Positions 45,074 through 56,529 of a stretch of DNA of 64,000 nucleotides are shown here, one piece after another. The notes under the pieces are model-generated. The model ran no database searches and was not told where the DNA came from. It was given only the letters and a program-made list of their open reading frames with translations. Within the stretch, counting starts at the first letter, position 1. The number at the start of each line of letters is the position of its first letter. The translations under genes were made by a program, and so were the position numbers. The DNA is taken from the NCBI GenBank assembly GCA_013146195.2, contig CM028382.1, positions 63,329,358 to 63,393,357 of the forward strand, written 5' to 3'. This stretch comes from Codonopsis lanceolata. Lineage: Eukaryota; Streptophyta; Magnoliopsida; Asterales; Campanulaceae.

Positions 45074-45095
45074 CACCTCTTTCATCGATCAACAT
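41926..45095 (-). CDS. Host gene: protein with two MATH (TRAF-homology) domains, six exons
   Basis: Exons on the minus strand: 45095-45077, 44951-44822, 44612-44443, 43903-43612, 43244-43078, 42077-41926. All five introns have gt...ag ends, phases match at every joint, and the exons sum to 930 nt = 309 codons plus TAA. MATH 1 (about residues 20-150) starts HYLMKIEFFSLL and ends YNDSCVFGAEVF. MATH 2 (about 173-303) starts YSWIIGKFSTIEDN, has KLILYPNGDRPVKGEQLSIY and ends ITIEAEISVV. MATH domains bind substrate or partner peptides, often in ubiquitin pathways; no BTB or protease domain is present. The 19-nt first exon is the weakest part, and the true start could be farther upstream. The neighbours are transposons only. 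Confidence 0.8.
44300..44372 (-). pseudogene. Orphan MATH exon fragment in intron 3
   Basis: After an ag at 44373 the minus strand reads DEDGLPLVFRSMSFTSRMP. It resembles the start of the used exon at 43903 (VADGKKTLFHAMKTKTGF), but it decays after about 20 codons. It may be left from a tandem exon or gene duplication. The phase would also fit exon 3, so an alternative transcript is possible but would be short. Confidence 0.4.
45012..45072. repeat. (TA)n microsatellite in intron 1 of the MATH gene
   Basis: About 30 ta units. The ORFs reading YIYIYI on both strands are products of it. Confidence 0.95.
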
Positions 45096-45249
45096 ATCCT
45101 TGTTAGTTGTTTGAATCCCACCTAATCTTGCAGCAAAAAAATGGGGAAGATAATGATTGAGGAGATACAAATGAAGGGAGTCTAATGGACAGATACAAAT
45201 GAGATAGGCCTTTTTAGTATTTTGATATTGCCTATTCATTTCCTTGTCC

Positions 45250-46130
45250 TTTAAAATTTTACAATGTAGAGAATGTCAAGGTTATGGACACTATGCTAAC
45301 CAATGTGCAAACACATTAAGAAAGAAAGGCTTGAATTTTTCAGCAACCTTGAGTGATAGTGATGGAGAAGATCCAGGTGATCTTATCACCTTGAATCTTG
45401 TTGTGATTCCGATTCGAAAATCGGTTGGTTCAAAATGTGTCACCCGATGTTGCAACATCGGGAGCAACATCGGGAGAAACGTTGCGTAAACAGGAGCGAT
45501 TTTTCTATTTTAATTCCACAGCTTGCGAGAAGATGATGGACACAGATTCAGATCTTGGAAGGGTACAAGAGGCTGTCTGTACAGGATTGGGAGAAGAGCT
45601 CACCAAGTTACACTACTTGGTAAGGCGAATGAATTGCTGAAAAAGGCGAATGAGGATCAAAAAGAATGCATAATAAGGCTGGAGAGTGTCCTAAGTAGAA
45701 AAGATGTGGAGATTGAGCAATTAAAGGAGCAGCTTGCTCAAGCAAAAGAGACCCTGACCAAGTGGAATTCTAGCAAACAGAAGGTTGATGAACTGCTAAA
45801 TTCAGTAATTCATCGGATCGGTATTGGTTTTGTCGTTAAGGTGTTTGTGAAAGAAGGAGAAGGAACATCGGAACTAAACAGGCCAGATGAATGCTTTCTG
45901 AAACTGTTTTACGTGAAAAACCGAGAGTAAGAAAGAAAAATTATGTTTGTCACTTCTGCCATAAGCCTGGTCACATACAACCTTTTTGCTTTCTGAAAAA
46001 GGCAATGTATGAGAATGAAATGAAGCAAAATTTCTTTGGAAAAGCTCATTGGCGAGGATGAAGCGACCAATGCGCCCGGCCAATGCAAAGGCAACATTGG
46101 CGAAACATTGGAAGCCTCGTTCAAAGACAA
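45250..46130 (+). pseudogene. S2 Gag with two zinc knuckles
   Basis: First knuckle CRECQGYGHYANQC (C-x2-C-x4-H-x4-C) at about 45268-45310, then an acidic patch (LSDSDGEDPGD). A helix follows (45620-45800: KANEDQKECIIRLESVLSRK, IEQLKEQLAQAKETL) that should be a coiled coil. The second knuckle is CHFCHKPGHIQPFC at about 45946-45987. Frame changes near 45430, 45530 and 45900 interrupt it. A 20-bp perfect palindrome lies at 45443-45462. Two knuckles with a coiled coil are usual for Sirevirus Gag. Confidence 0.7.
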
Positions 46131-46194
46131 ATCATAATTTTTTCAAAAACACCAACCCAAAATAGTCAAACAAATGTGGGTTCCCAAAACTTGT

Positions 46195-47600
46195 GATGAA
46201 AAATGTAGAGCCAAATATTGTGAGCCTTTTGATATCTGCCCTGGTGCTTCCATGTCACATGATGAAGAATGTAATGTTACTTTTACTTCCTTAAAATCTC
46301 ATGTTCTTTGGATCTTGGTATATTGGATGGTGGTTGTTCTAGACATATGACAGTGCGGTGAGAATTTGAAGGAATATGTGAGTATTAATGGTGGATCGGT
46401 GACATATGGTGGTGGTGCCAAAGGGAAAATTGTTGGTAAAGGAACATTGAGCGTTGAAGGCCTTCCAAACCTCAAAATGTTTACCATGTGGAAGGTCTTA
46501 AGACAAACTTTGATCAAGGCATAAGTCAGTTGTGTGATGATGATCTTCAGGTAAGGTTTGACAAACATTCTTGTGAAGTTCTTGATCATAATAACAAATG
46601 TCTTCTGACAGGTTTAAGATCGTCTGATAACTGCTACTTGTTCAACAATGCTCATTCTTGTCAAAAAGCAAGTCTTGATGTAACCGATCTCTGGCACCAG
46701 AAACTTGGTCATATGAGTTTTCGTAAGCTCGATGAGCTTGTGAGACATGATCTTTGTTAAGGATTACCAAATTTGGAAAGGAATTACTCAAAGGTATGTG
46801 GATCGTGTCAAAAGGTAAACAAACCAAGGCTTCACATCTTCCCATAACACAATGCTCCACTTCTAGATGCCTGGAGATGATTCACACTGACCTTATGGGT
46901 CCCATTGAGGTAGAAACCCTAGGTAAGAAAAAGTATACCTTTGTTTGTGTAGATGACTTCTCTAGATATACTTGGGTAATATTTTTAAGAGAGAAGTCGA
47001 AACTTTTGAGGCTTTCAAAATTTGGTACACCGTGTAATGAACTTGTATGATCTAAAACTTGTTAGGATTAGATCGTGATCATGACACGGAATATGAAAAT
47101 GCATCCTTTTCTAATTATTGTGCCTCCAATGGTATTTCACATGAATTCTCTGCTCCCAAAACTCCACAACAAAATGGAGTGGCGGAGAGAAAAGAACGAG
47201 ACATTACAAGAAATGGCTAGGGTGATGTTACATTCAAAAAATTTGGCTAAAAGATTTTGAAATTTGGTGAAGCATTAAACAACGCTTGTCACATTGGAAA
47301 TAGGGTCTTCTTGAGACCAGGTAGCACAATGACACCTTACGAAATTTTTCTTGGGAAGAAACCTACCTTGAAATATTTTCATGTGTTTGGTCAGGTGTGT
47401 TATTCTCAATGACAGAGATCAACTTTCCAAGTTTGACTCTAAGAGTGATAAATGTGTTTTTGTGGGATACTCCACGAATAGTCGAGCATATAGAGTTTTT
47501 AATCTTCAAACTAAGACTATTATGGAATCCATGAACATTGTTTTTGATGATCTAACTGGTCTTGGTCACAAAACTTCAAGAAGATGTTTTGTGGGATTTT
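46195..47600 (+). pseudogene. S2 protease and integrase remnant
   Basis: The protease signature reads DGGCSRHMT near 46330-46355 with one extra base before it; the usual S of DSGCS is G. The pre-integrase zinc domain is clear (46690-46800: VTDLWHQKLGHMSFRKLDEL). The core shows RCLEMIHTDLMGPIEVE and YTFVCVDDFSRYTWV (46860-46990), then TPQQNGVAERKERD-like codons near 47160-47210 across a frame change. The domain end reads SDKCVFVGYSTNSRAYRVFN (47440-47510). It is frameshifted several times and inactive. Confidence 0.75.
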
Positions 47601-47747
47601 AGATTTTGGAGATTTTGATCCGAATAGAAGCCGAATCCAAGAGTTCAATGAGCGATTGCATTGCATTCAGCGGATGCGTGTGGTTCGTGAAAAATTCAGG
47701 ATGTTTCACCCAATGTTCTTCCGGATGTTGCAACATCGGAAGAAACA

Positions 47748-49510
47748 TTGACCACAGAACCGGCAGGAGATGAAGTCGTTGGAACAGATTCAAATCAGGA
47801 AGATGATCAGTCCAGATTGACTGAACAGGAAATTGACGTTCCAAGCAAGATTCAGAAAAACCATCCACTCACTCAAGTTATAGGTAATGTACAAGATGGT
47901 GTGTCAACAAGGAAGAAAGGTAAAGTGGATTACAAGAAACTTGCATGCATGACCACACTCGAATTTGATGATATACATGCCTCATGTTTTGTTTCCACTG
48001 TTGAACCTAAAAATGTGCAAGAGGCCCTCAAAGATGAAAGTTGGATAAATGCCATGCAAGAGGAACTAGATCAATTCACAAAAAATGATGTTTGGTATCT
48101 AGTTCCCAGACCCACTTCAATAAATGTTATTGGAACTAAATGGATCTTCAAAAACAAAACGAATGAAGTGGGAGAAATAATAAGGAATAAAGCTAGATTG
48201 GTAGCTCAAGGGTATACACAGGTTGAGGGGGTGGATTTTGATGAAACCTTTGCACCTGTAGCCCGCATTGAGTCTATCCGTCTGCTTCTGGCAATTGCTT
48301 GTTTCCTTGACATAACTCTTCAACAAATGGATGTGAAGAGTGCATTTTTAAATGGCATTCTTGAGGAAGAAGTGTTTGTGGAACAACCAAAAGGGTTTGA
48401 GGATCCCCATAAACCCAATCATGTGTTTAAATTGAAAAAGGCTTTGTATGGCCTCAAACAAGCTCCTAGAGCTTGGTATGGTAGGCTTACGATCATCTTT
48501 ACAAAGTGGGTTTAAAAGGGGAGAGGTGGATAAAACACTGTTTATTCAAAAACAAGATAAACATATTTTGATTGCTCAAATCTATGTTGATGACATTGTG
48601 TTTGGATCCACCTCCAAATCCTTGGAAAAAGAGTTTGTGAGTTGCATGACTTCCACATTTGAAATGAGCATGGTAGGGGAATTGACCTATTTCTTAGGAA
48701 TTCAGATCAAACAATCACATGAAGGGATGTTCATTTCTCAAGCCAAGTATTCTCTAAACTTGGTGAAGAAATTCAATCTTGAGAATGGAAAACATAAGAA
48801 AACCCCTATGGGTACATCCGATAAACTTAATAGAGATGAAAAATCAAAGTGTTGATCCTACCTTGTATAGAAGTATGATAGGAAGTTTGTCAGATAACCG
48901 CACCCCGCCCGCATATCATAACAGTGTGTGTTTGTGTGCTAGGTATCAAGCAAACCCCAAAATTTCTCACCGAAAGCTGAAAAGAATAATTCGATATGTT
49001 GGTGAGACCTTTGGCATGGGTTTGTGGTATACTAAGCACACAAACACCAATCTTGTTGGGTTTGTGATGCCGACCGGGCCGTAGTGTTGATGACATGAGA
49101 AGTACATCCGAGGATGTTTTTATCTAGGGAACAATCTGATTTCTTGGTTTAGCAAGAAACAAAATTGTGTAGCCCTATCACAATTGAACCGAGTATATAG
49201 CTGCTGGTAGTGGATGTACACAACTTTTGTGGATGAAACAAATGATCCAAGATTATGGTTTGCACAGTGATATCTTAACCATGTATTGTGACAACACAAG
49301 TGCAATAAGCATAGCTAAAAATCCTGTTCAACACTCAAGAACAAAGCACATAGATATAAGACACCATTTTATTAGAGACTTAGTTGAACAAGGCATTGTT
49401 CATTGAACATGTTGGTACGTAAAACCAATTGGTGATATCTTTACTAAAAGTCTAGATTTTGAGAGATTTATAAATCTTAGAAATCGGTATGTGTGCCATG
49501 TAATCCCTCA
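47748..49510 (+). pseudogene. S2 reverse transcriptase and RNase H
   Basis: Open from 47748 to 48515: QEALKDESWINAMQEELDQF, KARLVAQGYTQVEGVDFDET, QMDVKSAFLNGILEEEVFV and LKKALYGLKQAPRAWYGRL. A frame change at about 48480 leads to 48448-48855 with intact YVDD (QIYVDDIVFGSTSKSLEKEF). More breaks lie near 48855 and 49080. RNase H ends with YCDNTSAISIAKNPVQHSRT, HIDIRHHFIRDLVEQGI and DIFTKSLDFERF, stopping at about 49505. RT is the best-preserved part of S2. Confidence 0.85.
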
Positions 49511-51684
49511 TAATATTATATAAATAAAAAAAAATTTAGGCATATTGCATTGTTATCTAGGGGCACACTAGATCAAATCTGCTTGTGTTAAGTACCTTTG
49601 TGCATGTGTGATGATTCATTCAAAATTATTGTGATTCTATTGTTCAAATTCTTCTCACCATCTCCCAATAAAGTTGTTGTTAAATTGAGAAAAACTCTCT
49701 GTTAAACCACAAAGGAAAGAGCTACCTTTCAAAAATTTTAGGATGCTGCAATTTGTCAATGTACTATGAAGTTTCGACTTGCATGGGTTGATCTTGACTA
49801 AATTGACCTTTTAATTGACAAAGTGTGAAAGCTACCTAACGAAAAAGAGCTACCTATGAACAAGGTTGTGGCTCTTTCTTTGGGACTATGGATTTTCGAA
49901 TTCCATGGGTTGATCAGTTAAGTTGCTACCCTTGGTAAATAGTGTGAAAGGTTCCTAGTGGTGCTTTAGCTTGAAATAAAGTAAAGCTATTTTCATAGGG
50001 AAATAAAGTACCTATGATATTTCGAGTAATAGTTTTTTTGGTGAAAGAAAATGAGAATTTGAACATAAAATCACGTATTTTTGTGAATGTGATTTCCATT
50101 GTTGCAACATTGGGAACCGCAATCGATGATCTAGACATATCACTTGTGTGTATCTGCATTCTTTCGCTGTTTTTTCTTTGCATATTTTAGACATACTGCT
50201 TAGGTCATATAGGTGCAGGATATCACCTCCTTAGTTTCTGTCCTTCAAATTTAATGCCTGTTTTGCCTCTTGTTCTCAAAGTCATTATTTTATGTGGTCA
50301 GTCTAAACCGCCTGTGTTTTTTCTTCATGATCAGAACTGGGTTTATTGTCTGTGTTTGTATATCTTGTGTGGTCTCAATCTCGGTTAAGTATGTTTTGTG
50401 TATTCGAAATTTCGATCAATTCAAAATGGTTTTTGAAATCGATTGTGTATCTATTTCTCCTTATATCTCTCATGTCGAATAAACAGACTCATATCTAATT
50501 TCTATCAGGTTGGTTAGCATGTGATGTTTGAATTTTGAGTTCCTGGTATATGGGTGCGACGTTTCACTTTCCATCATTAATATCCAACGACTAATTGCAT
50601 TAGTGGCGTGATTAGTGGAACCTTCTGGCAGAAAGTACCACATTACTCACGTCATCCCCTCACAACTCTCAGCGAATTGCTCAAGTCTCCGCTCTCTCTC
50701 AAATTTCAGCCTCGTCTCCATCCTCCTGAGTTTTTCACCCATTCGTCTCGATGGCTTCCTCCTCAAAAGCCCCAAATTGACAAAATCCAATGTAGCAACA
50801 ATGAAACCAACATTGAGCCCCAATCCATCCACGATAATTCTCTACGCCTATGGTTGTATTTCAACCGTTCCCCGAACCTCTCACGGTCATTCTTCCCGGA
50901 GAAAAAGGGAATGAAATTGATGTTGACAACCCAGAGATTTGTCCGTCTTCCCTCTATAGGAAACCCTAGCACTCACGGCCAAAGCGACAAAGAGGAATTC
51001 GCAAATTACGACGATCCTCCTGTCGGCGACATTTCGCTGCCAAGAAAACAAAGTCGGTGCAGGATTCTTCAAGGACTCACCATCTTGAAAGTGACTCGAT
51101 GATGAGGATTTTATTCCTCCACCGGCTCACCCCCTGCGAGCCATCTATGTCACCAAGATCCACCTCTTTCTCGTGTACAAGAGTCCTGCCGTGATGATGA
51201 CTCACCCTATCCTCTCTCTCCAAGAAGGCCATCTTCAACGGCTGCAAGTTCTTCCACCGATGATGAAGTTGCTCTAATTTAGTCCGATTGTGGCAGTGCT
51301 TATGCATCTACATCCGGTCCTTCTCCTCTCGCTCATCCTCCGACCATGCCTAGTCCGCCAACTTCTTCGATTTTGATGATAGTTCCGTGAACTATGATGC
51401 GAAGAAGGGACCCCCGACGTTAGTGAAGATTCATGATATTCCTGCGCGCTTCACAAGAAGAAGCTCGCTGCTCCAATGTTGCACCCATTGTTGCAACATC
51501 CACAAAATTGAAACCGCTGGGTACTCCCTTTTCTTCTAAATTATCTCTAAGTCGCTTCACGTCGCTATAATATCTCTAGGAATATTATCGATGAACGAAT
51601 GTTGAAAGTTCTGTGTTAGATTCATACAATCTTCTATTTTTTCGATCGAAATCTTGTGAAAACAATCTCTCTTATGCCCCATAT
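49511..51684 (+). other. S2 post-pol region, possible env-like remnant
   Basis: AT-rich untranslated DNA to about 50590, then a more GC-balanced stretch (50608-51440) with frames rich in S, P and R (SSSKAP after an ATG at 50751; a DDEDFIPPPAHP phrase near 51095-51135) but stopped every 30-100 codons. Position after RNase H matches an env-like ORF, and tgttgcaaca words (50100, 51489) recur here as in the S2 gag. I cannot show homology to the S1 env-like gene. No LTR is seen before the gap. Confidence 0.35.
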
Positions 51685-51784
51685 NNNNNNNNNNNNNNNN
51701 NNNNNNNNNNNNNNNNNNNNNNNNNNNNNNNNNNNNNNNNNNNNNNNNNNNNNNNNNNNNNNNNNNNNNNNNNNNNNNNNNNNN
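51685..51784. other. Assembly gap (100 N)
   Basis: Exactly 100 N, the usual placeholder for a gap of unknown length. The right end of S2 and the left end of T3 are lost in it. Confidence 0.99.
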
Positions 51785-53440
51785 TGGCCGACACAATGAA
51801 ATCATGAAAGAAATCTAATCGGCAGCTTCCTCCAAGGTCCGAAAGAAGCGCAATATATTGATCTCCTCAAAGCCCAGCCGACATCTTCTTTGCTTAATGG
51901 TCCCACAAAGGCGTCTCTAGATCCAGCCTATAGTCGTGGTAGACCTCGAGCTCCACATATCCTGAGATGCTCGCCTGGGCCAAACAAAGTCGGCCGCATC
52001 AAGCCGTAATGGTCACTACAAGTCAAAGAAGGGGAAATAACTTGCTTCATCCGGAACTTTGAATACCCGAATCGGCCGCCTCTAACAAAAGCATCGCTCC
52101 AAGCCCAACTAGAAAGCTCTTAAGCTGTAGATCATGACCATGATATGATCGTGCATTCCAAATGACGCCTACTGGTGCTCACATTAAAGATCTCCGTAAA
52201 TTCTTCGAAAGACTCGTAAAGCACCAGATGAAGCTTAACCCCACCAAATGCACATTTGGGTTACCGCAGGCAAAGTCCTCGGGATTTCTAGTAACTCGAA
52301 CAAGGCATTGAGATCGAGCCAAGAAAAATCAAAGCCATCCCTGAAATGCCACAACCGAAAACTCCCAATCAAGTAAAGGCTTAGGCCTGGCAGACATCAC
52401 CGCTTCATCACAAATGACTACAACCCGCGAGCCCTCTCTTTAAACTCCTTAAAAGAATACCGACCAAGTCTGGACGCGAATGCCGCCTAGCCTTCGAAAA
52501 AGATAAAAGCCTACCTTACCAATCCCTCTGGTGCTAGCTCCACCTCATACATATAAACCTCTCCTCATATACTTAATCGTCATGCACACCTCAAGAGGGG
52601 CTATGCTCGTCAGGAGAAAGAAAATTCCTACGTTGAAAACGCCATATATTTCAAGTAGAAGCTACAAGAAGCGAGCTAAACTATTCTAAGATCGAAAAAA
52701 GCCGCACCGCCTACTGGCTACTCAAAGGCTCAAGACTCTCCAAGGAAGGTCCATCAAGCTCATATCCGTAATGGACCCTATCAAATACATCTTCGTAAGC
52801 CATCATCAGTTTCAGCGTGACTTGCCAAGTGGTCCTTCTTCTTAATGAGTTTGACATAACCTATGTCACTCTCAAGTCTATCAAAGGAAGCGCCATCGCA
52901 TACCACTTAGCCGATCTACCAAGACCGAAGATGCAACCAGCCTCGGTTTCCTTACCTAAGGTATCCCGGAAATCACCAGACACCTGGCAAATGTTCTTGA
53001 CGACGCCAAACAAAAGGGTTTTTGCATAGGAATCTTGTTAATCGATCCCGCCGACTCTCATACCACGGCTATAAGGTTGGAGTTCGAATGTTCAAATAAT
53101 ACACGGAGTATGAAGCCCGGCTGGCCTAGAAGAAGCTCAAAAGGGGAGCTAAAGATCTCGAAGTCTACGGAGACTCACTCGATTATAAATCAAGTCAAGG
53201 AAGATGGAGGACCCAGATCCTCTACGCAACCCCATTTCTACCATGCCAAGTTAACACACAATGATTTGGTTCTATCTCGCTCCATTACTCCGCCACGAGA
53301 TAGGAATCAATTCGCCGATGTTTCGCCACTCGCATCATCGTCCGCATTCCCGTTGAAACTAAAGTCCAACCATTCATAGTCGGGAAGAAGGTCACCCGCG
53401 ATCAAGCTTCAAAATCGACGCAGCCCCGAAGCGGATCACG
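51785..53440 (+). pseudogene. T3 RT, RNase H and aRNH remnants
   Basis: RT fragments: WSLQVKEGE near 52020, DMIVHS near 52150, KAPDEA/KCTFG-like codons near 52220-52260. First RNase H: VLAPPHTYKPLL at 52530-52570. aRNH at 52980-53400: IGILLIDPADSH, LEFECSNNT and DRNQFAD, the last equivalent to NQFVDALATL of T2. Small deletions every 20-60 bp break all frames, and neither the YxDD box nor a full RNase H set remains. Confidence 0.75.
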
Positions 53441-53449
53441 AACCCTAGT

Positions 53450-54656
53450 ATGTCGACATCTTAAATCTGCCTCCAGTATCAATCTTTATCCCCCCGGTTA
53501 GACAAAGGGGAAGAGTCTCCCCGGAAGATGGGCCTCCTCCCAGACTCGCCGGTGGCAACTGCATAAGAGGCACTATCAAGGCCTCAACTTACTATGTGTC
53601 GATCAAAGCAAGTCGAGCAAATTATGGATCAATCGCATGGTGGTACCGCGGCCCCACATGAACGCCATATGTCGCCAAAGAAAGCCATTCGACGTGGGTA
53701 CTATCGAGTACGCCGAACCGATCAGATTCGGTGGTGCGACATTGCGACAAATGTCAACGATTTGCCAATTTACAAAGATGTGCCCCCACACGCCCTATAC
53801 AACTCCACCGGCCCTTCTCAACATGGGGTATCGACGCCATAGGCCAAATTCACCCGAAGGGATCCAATGGCCATGAATATGTCCCGTAGCCGCCGACATT
53901 ACTTCACAAATGGGTAGAAGCTTCTTCCTACAAGGTCTTAAACGCCTGAAGGTATCCGAATTCATTAAGGCCAATATCATATACCGCTACGGTACCTTTT
54001 CGAGATCATCACCGACAACGGCTCTCATTTTGAAGAGGACGTGAACCGCCTGGCCGGACGAGTTCAAAATCCAAAGACACAAATCCTCCCCTACGGCCAC
54101 AAGCCAATGGTGCCGTTGAAGCGTACCAATAAAACCCTCGAGAACATCATCGAAAAATGGCCGATACAGAAGAGATCGCCCGAAAATTGCCACTAGCCCT
54201 CCTGGGCTACAGACAAATCCAAGACACCCACCGGGCTACCCCTTATTCTCTAGCATATGGCATGGAAGCGGCATCGCTAATAGGTGGAAATTCCATCATT
54301 GAGAGTGATGATGGAAGCCGATATATCGAAATTGATCGGGTCAAAGGGCGGTATAAGAACCGCCTCGATTGATGAACGACGCCACTAGCCTTAGAGCATA
54401 CCCGGCATATCAAAGGCGTGACGCCCGAGCCTTCAACAAGAAAGTCAAAGGCCGTGATATTCAAGTCAGAGACCTCGTGCTTCGAGAAAAACCCCCTAGT
54501 TATGTCGATACTAGGGGAAAATGGAAGTCTCCTTGGATGGGACCATACATCGTTAAGGAGATCCGGTCAGGAGGTGTCGTGCTTCTCACAAACCAGGATG
54601 GAGAGGATCTTGTCCAGCCTTTCAACCTCGACAAACTCAAAAGGTACTACGCCTGA
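53450..54656 (+). pseudogene. T3 integrase remnant
   Basis: It parallels T2 in short pieces: CVDQSK and QIMDQSHGGT (53590-53640), CDIATNVNDLPIY, then the rve-core end (FEIITDNGSHFE-like codons near 54000-54040) and TPYSLAYGMEAASLI (54240). The C-terminal region 54369-54656 is open and well kept: RRDARAFNKKVKGRDIQVRD, GKWKSPWMGPYIVKEIRSGG and NQDGEDLVQPFNLDKLKRYY followed by the natural stop. Upstream frames are heavily broken. Confidence 0.75.
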
Positions 54657-54688
54657 ACCATCCGGTCCAGCTAATGCTTCCCTCTCCA

Positions 54689-54737
54689 GCCCGCTAGGCT
54701 GAAAACCCGAAAGGGCGGTCTAGGCAAAAATTAGGGC
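54689..54737 (+). ncRNA. 49-bp junction stem-loop, T3 module 1 (pol-proximal)
   Basis: Starts 33 bp after the pol stop. Outer stem GCCC/GGGC (both arms changed relative to GCTC/GAGC), middle CTAGG/TCTAG with a G:T pair, inner CCC-GAAA-GGG. Confidence 0.6.
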
Positions 54738-54765
54738 ATATAAAAAAATTATTAAAAAAAAAAGA

Positions 54766-54814
54766 GCTCGCTAGGCTGAAAACCCGAAAAGGCGGTCTAG
54801 GCAAAAATTAGAGC
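54766..54814 (+). ncRNA. 49-bp junction stem-loop, T3 module 2
   Basis: Outer stem GCTC/GAGC. The inner stem is weakened (CCC-GAAA-AGG). Confidence 0.55.
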
Positions 54815-54850
54815 ATATTAAAAAGTATTTAAAAAAAATAACAAATAAGA

Positions 54851-54899
54851 GCTCGCTAGGTTGAAAACCCGAAAGGGCGGCCTAGGCAAAAGTTAGATC
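54851..54899 (+). ncRNA. 49-bp junction stem-loop, T3 module 3
   Basis: Outer arms GCTC/GATC (one mismatch), middle CTAGG/CCTAG, inner CCC-GAAA-GGG. Confidence 0.55.
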
Positions 54900-55133
54900 A
54901 TAAAAAAATAATAAATAAAAGGAGAGGGAAGGCATTATTTTGAAGCCATCAGCGTACTACCTCCGGTCTTCAACACATCAGAGACTCGACTGACAAAAGA
55001 GAAAAACCACGACAAAGCAGCTCACATTAAAACATTAAATATAAATTTTACGAGTCCTAAGGTGCAACTTAGGAATGCTTATTAAGACATTTATATTATA
55101 CATTACTTGCATTTGTACGTATCTATATACTGC

Positions 55134-55508
55134 CTATACCCCCTTTGTTTTCCCCCAGAAACAATCCATTTTCTTGCGGCCATAGCCCCGAAGCGGTCCA
55201 TCGCCAGCGCGCCCACCGAGCCGGGCCCATATACCCCTTCTGCGAGGCACAGAAGAAGCTCTAGACTCATCAGCATGAGAGCCACCAGATATGTCTCCCT
55301 CTTCATCATCGGCATCTCCGTTTTCCTGAGCTGCCATATCACTCGGACCATCTCCATCATCTCTAAAACCGCCCGACACATTTGCTCTCGGCTCGATCGT
55401 AGAAGGAAAAGAGGACCTATAAAGAAGGCTACAACCACGGACTAAACAGCCACAATGCACCGAAAAAAAGAATAAGAGATTCGACCATTTTCTCCATTTC
55501 AATATCAA
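55134..55508 (-). pseudogene. T3 antisense aORF, C-terminal part
   Basis: A minus-strand open frame with the acidic tail (ENGDADDEEGDISGGSHADE) and a basic end (VPRRRGIWARLGGRAGDGPL, then KKMDCFWGK). It matches T2 at 23640-23830 and T1 at 11590-11860 and is the best-kept copy of this tail. The globular domain is missing: at about 55400-55510 it meets unrelated AT-rich DNA. It converges with T3 integrase over the three hairpins. Confidence 0.65.
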
Positions 55509-56529
55509 CCGAAAAGCCCACTCTTATCCAAAGGTGTATTCTTAAAAATCCCTTTTTCAGAGTACAGCGTGCCATTACATTTTAGATGTTTGGTATAGTT
55601 TTATTTTTTGTGTGAATTTATTTTTGCATGTGTAACATAATACATCATATACACTATATTGCATTATATCATAATGTTTGTACAGGTTTCTTTTACAAAA
55701 AAAAAAAAAAGAAAATAATAATTCTTTAAACTGTCACAAACTATTTTCATACATGTGCATAAATTTACATGTAAATAAAAATCATTCTTTTTCAAAATCC
55801 ATAAAAAAAAATTTCATTCATAAAAAAAAATCATAGAAAAAAAAAACAATTCATATATGTAATTAATTTTACATCTTAACGTACATATTATAACCACATT
55901 TGTCATGAGCATAATAAAATGTGGAAAATCCATGCATCATCTCATACGTGTTATACATTGCATCTGCATCACATAAAATAATTCATGCATTCATATTTTG
56001 CATTTCATTCGTTCAATAAGCTGCCATAGGAGTACGACAAAAAGGATGTAAAGTACCACCAATCATCAAAATAAATATCTTTGTGGTATTTACTATACCC
56101 CTGCGGCATTTGCATGCTTGGAAAATAAATCTAAGGGCATGAAAAATATCTGTTTTGTCCCATTTTTATCCGAAAATATGCCCGAAAAGTGTTTCGGAAA
56201 AATTAAATTTATGCTCCGAATATTCCGTTTCGTCATTCTATTGCATGCAAAAATGTGATTTAATGTAAAACATGCATCATATAGCCCAATTTGCATTTAG
56301 AACATAAATCATGCATAGTAGGGTCAAATAGTGACCACTATTTCAAATCATGCATCGCAAAAATAAATCACAGAAATTACATGCATTATCACTCAATTGC
56401 ATCATTTAGGCATAAATAGGACATGCATATACATCACTAACAAAGTCAAGAGTGCTCCAAAAGTCCCAAACAAAGGCAGAATTTAGCGATCCGAGAAATA
56501 TCCGTGAAAATTGCTTGAAAAGAGAAATC
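55509..56529. other. T3 AT-rich stretch between aORF pieces
   Basis: No domain is readable. The right half (56250-56529) would be intron of the aORF if exon 1 at 56530 is real. It aligns with the T1 stretch 10700-10880 (shared atgcatgtcctatttatgcc in inverse sense). Confidence 0.5.

Larger units (their letters stand above)
45240..51684 (+). mobile_element. S2: decayed Sirevirus-like Ty1/copia element
   Basis: Plus-strand Gag (two zinc knuckles, coiled coil), protease, integrase, RT and RNase H remnants lie between 45250 and 49510, then about 2.2 kb of post-pol sequence up to the assembly gap. The 5' LTR and the Gag start are absent: coding similarity begins abruptly near 45250, about 155 bp from the MATH start codon. 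No LTR was found on either side. It is a different subfamily from S1, with recurring atgttgcaacat words. Confidence 0.75.

Noticed and set aside
44994..45239. ORFs with YIYIYI tails on both strands
   Set aside because: They are translations of the (TA)n microsatellite in the MATH intron.
51557..51807. ORFs spanning the N run
   Set aside because: They are open only because N codons are not read as stops.
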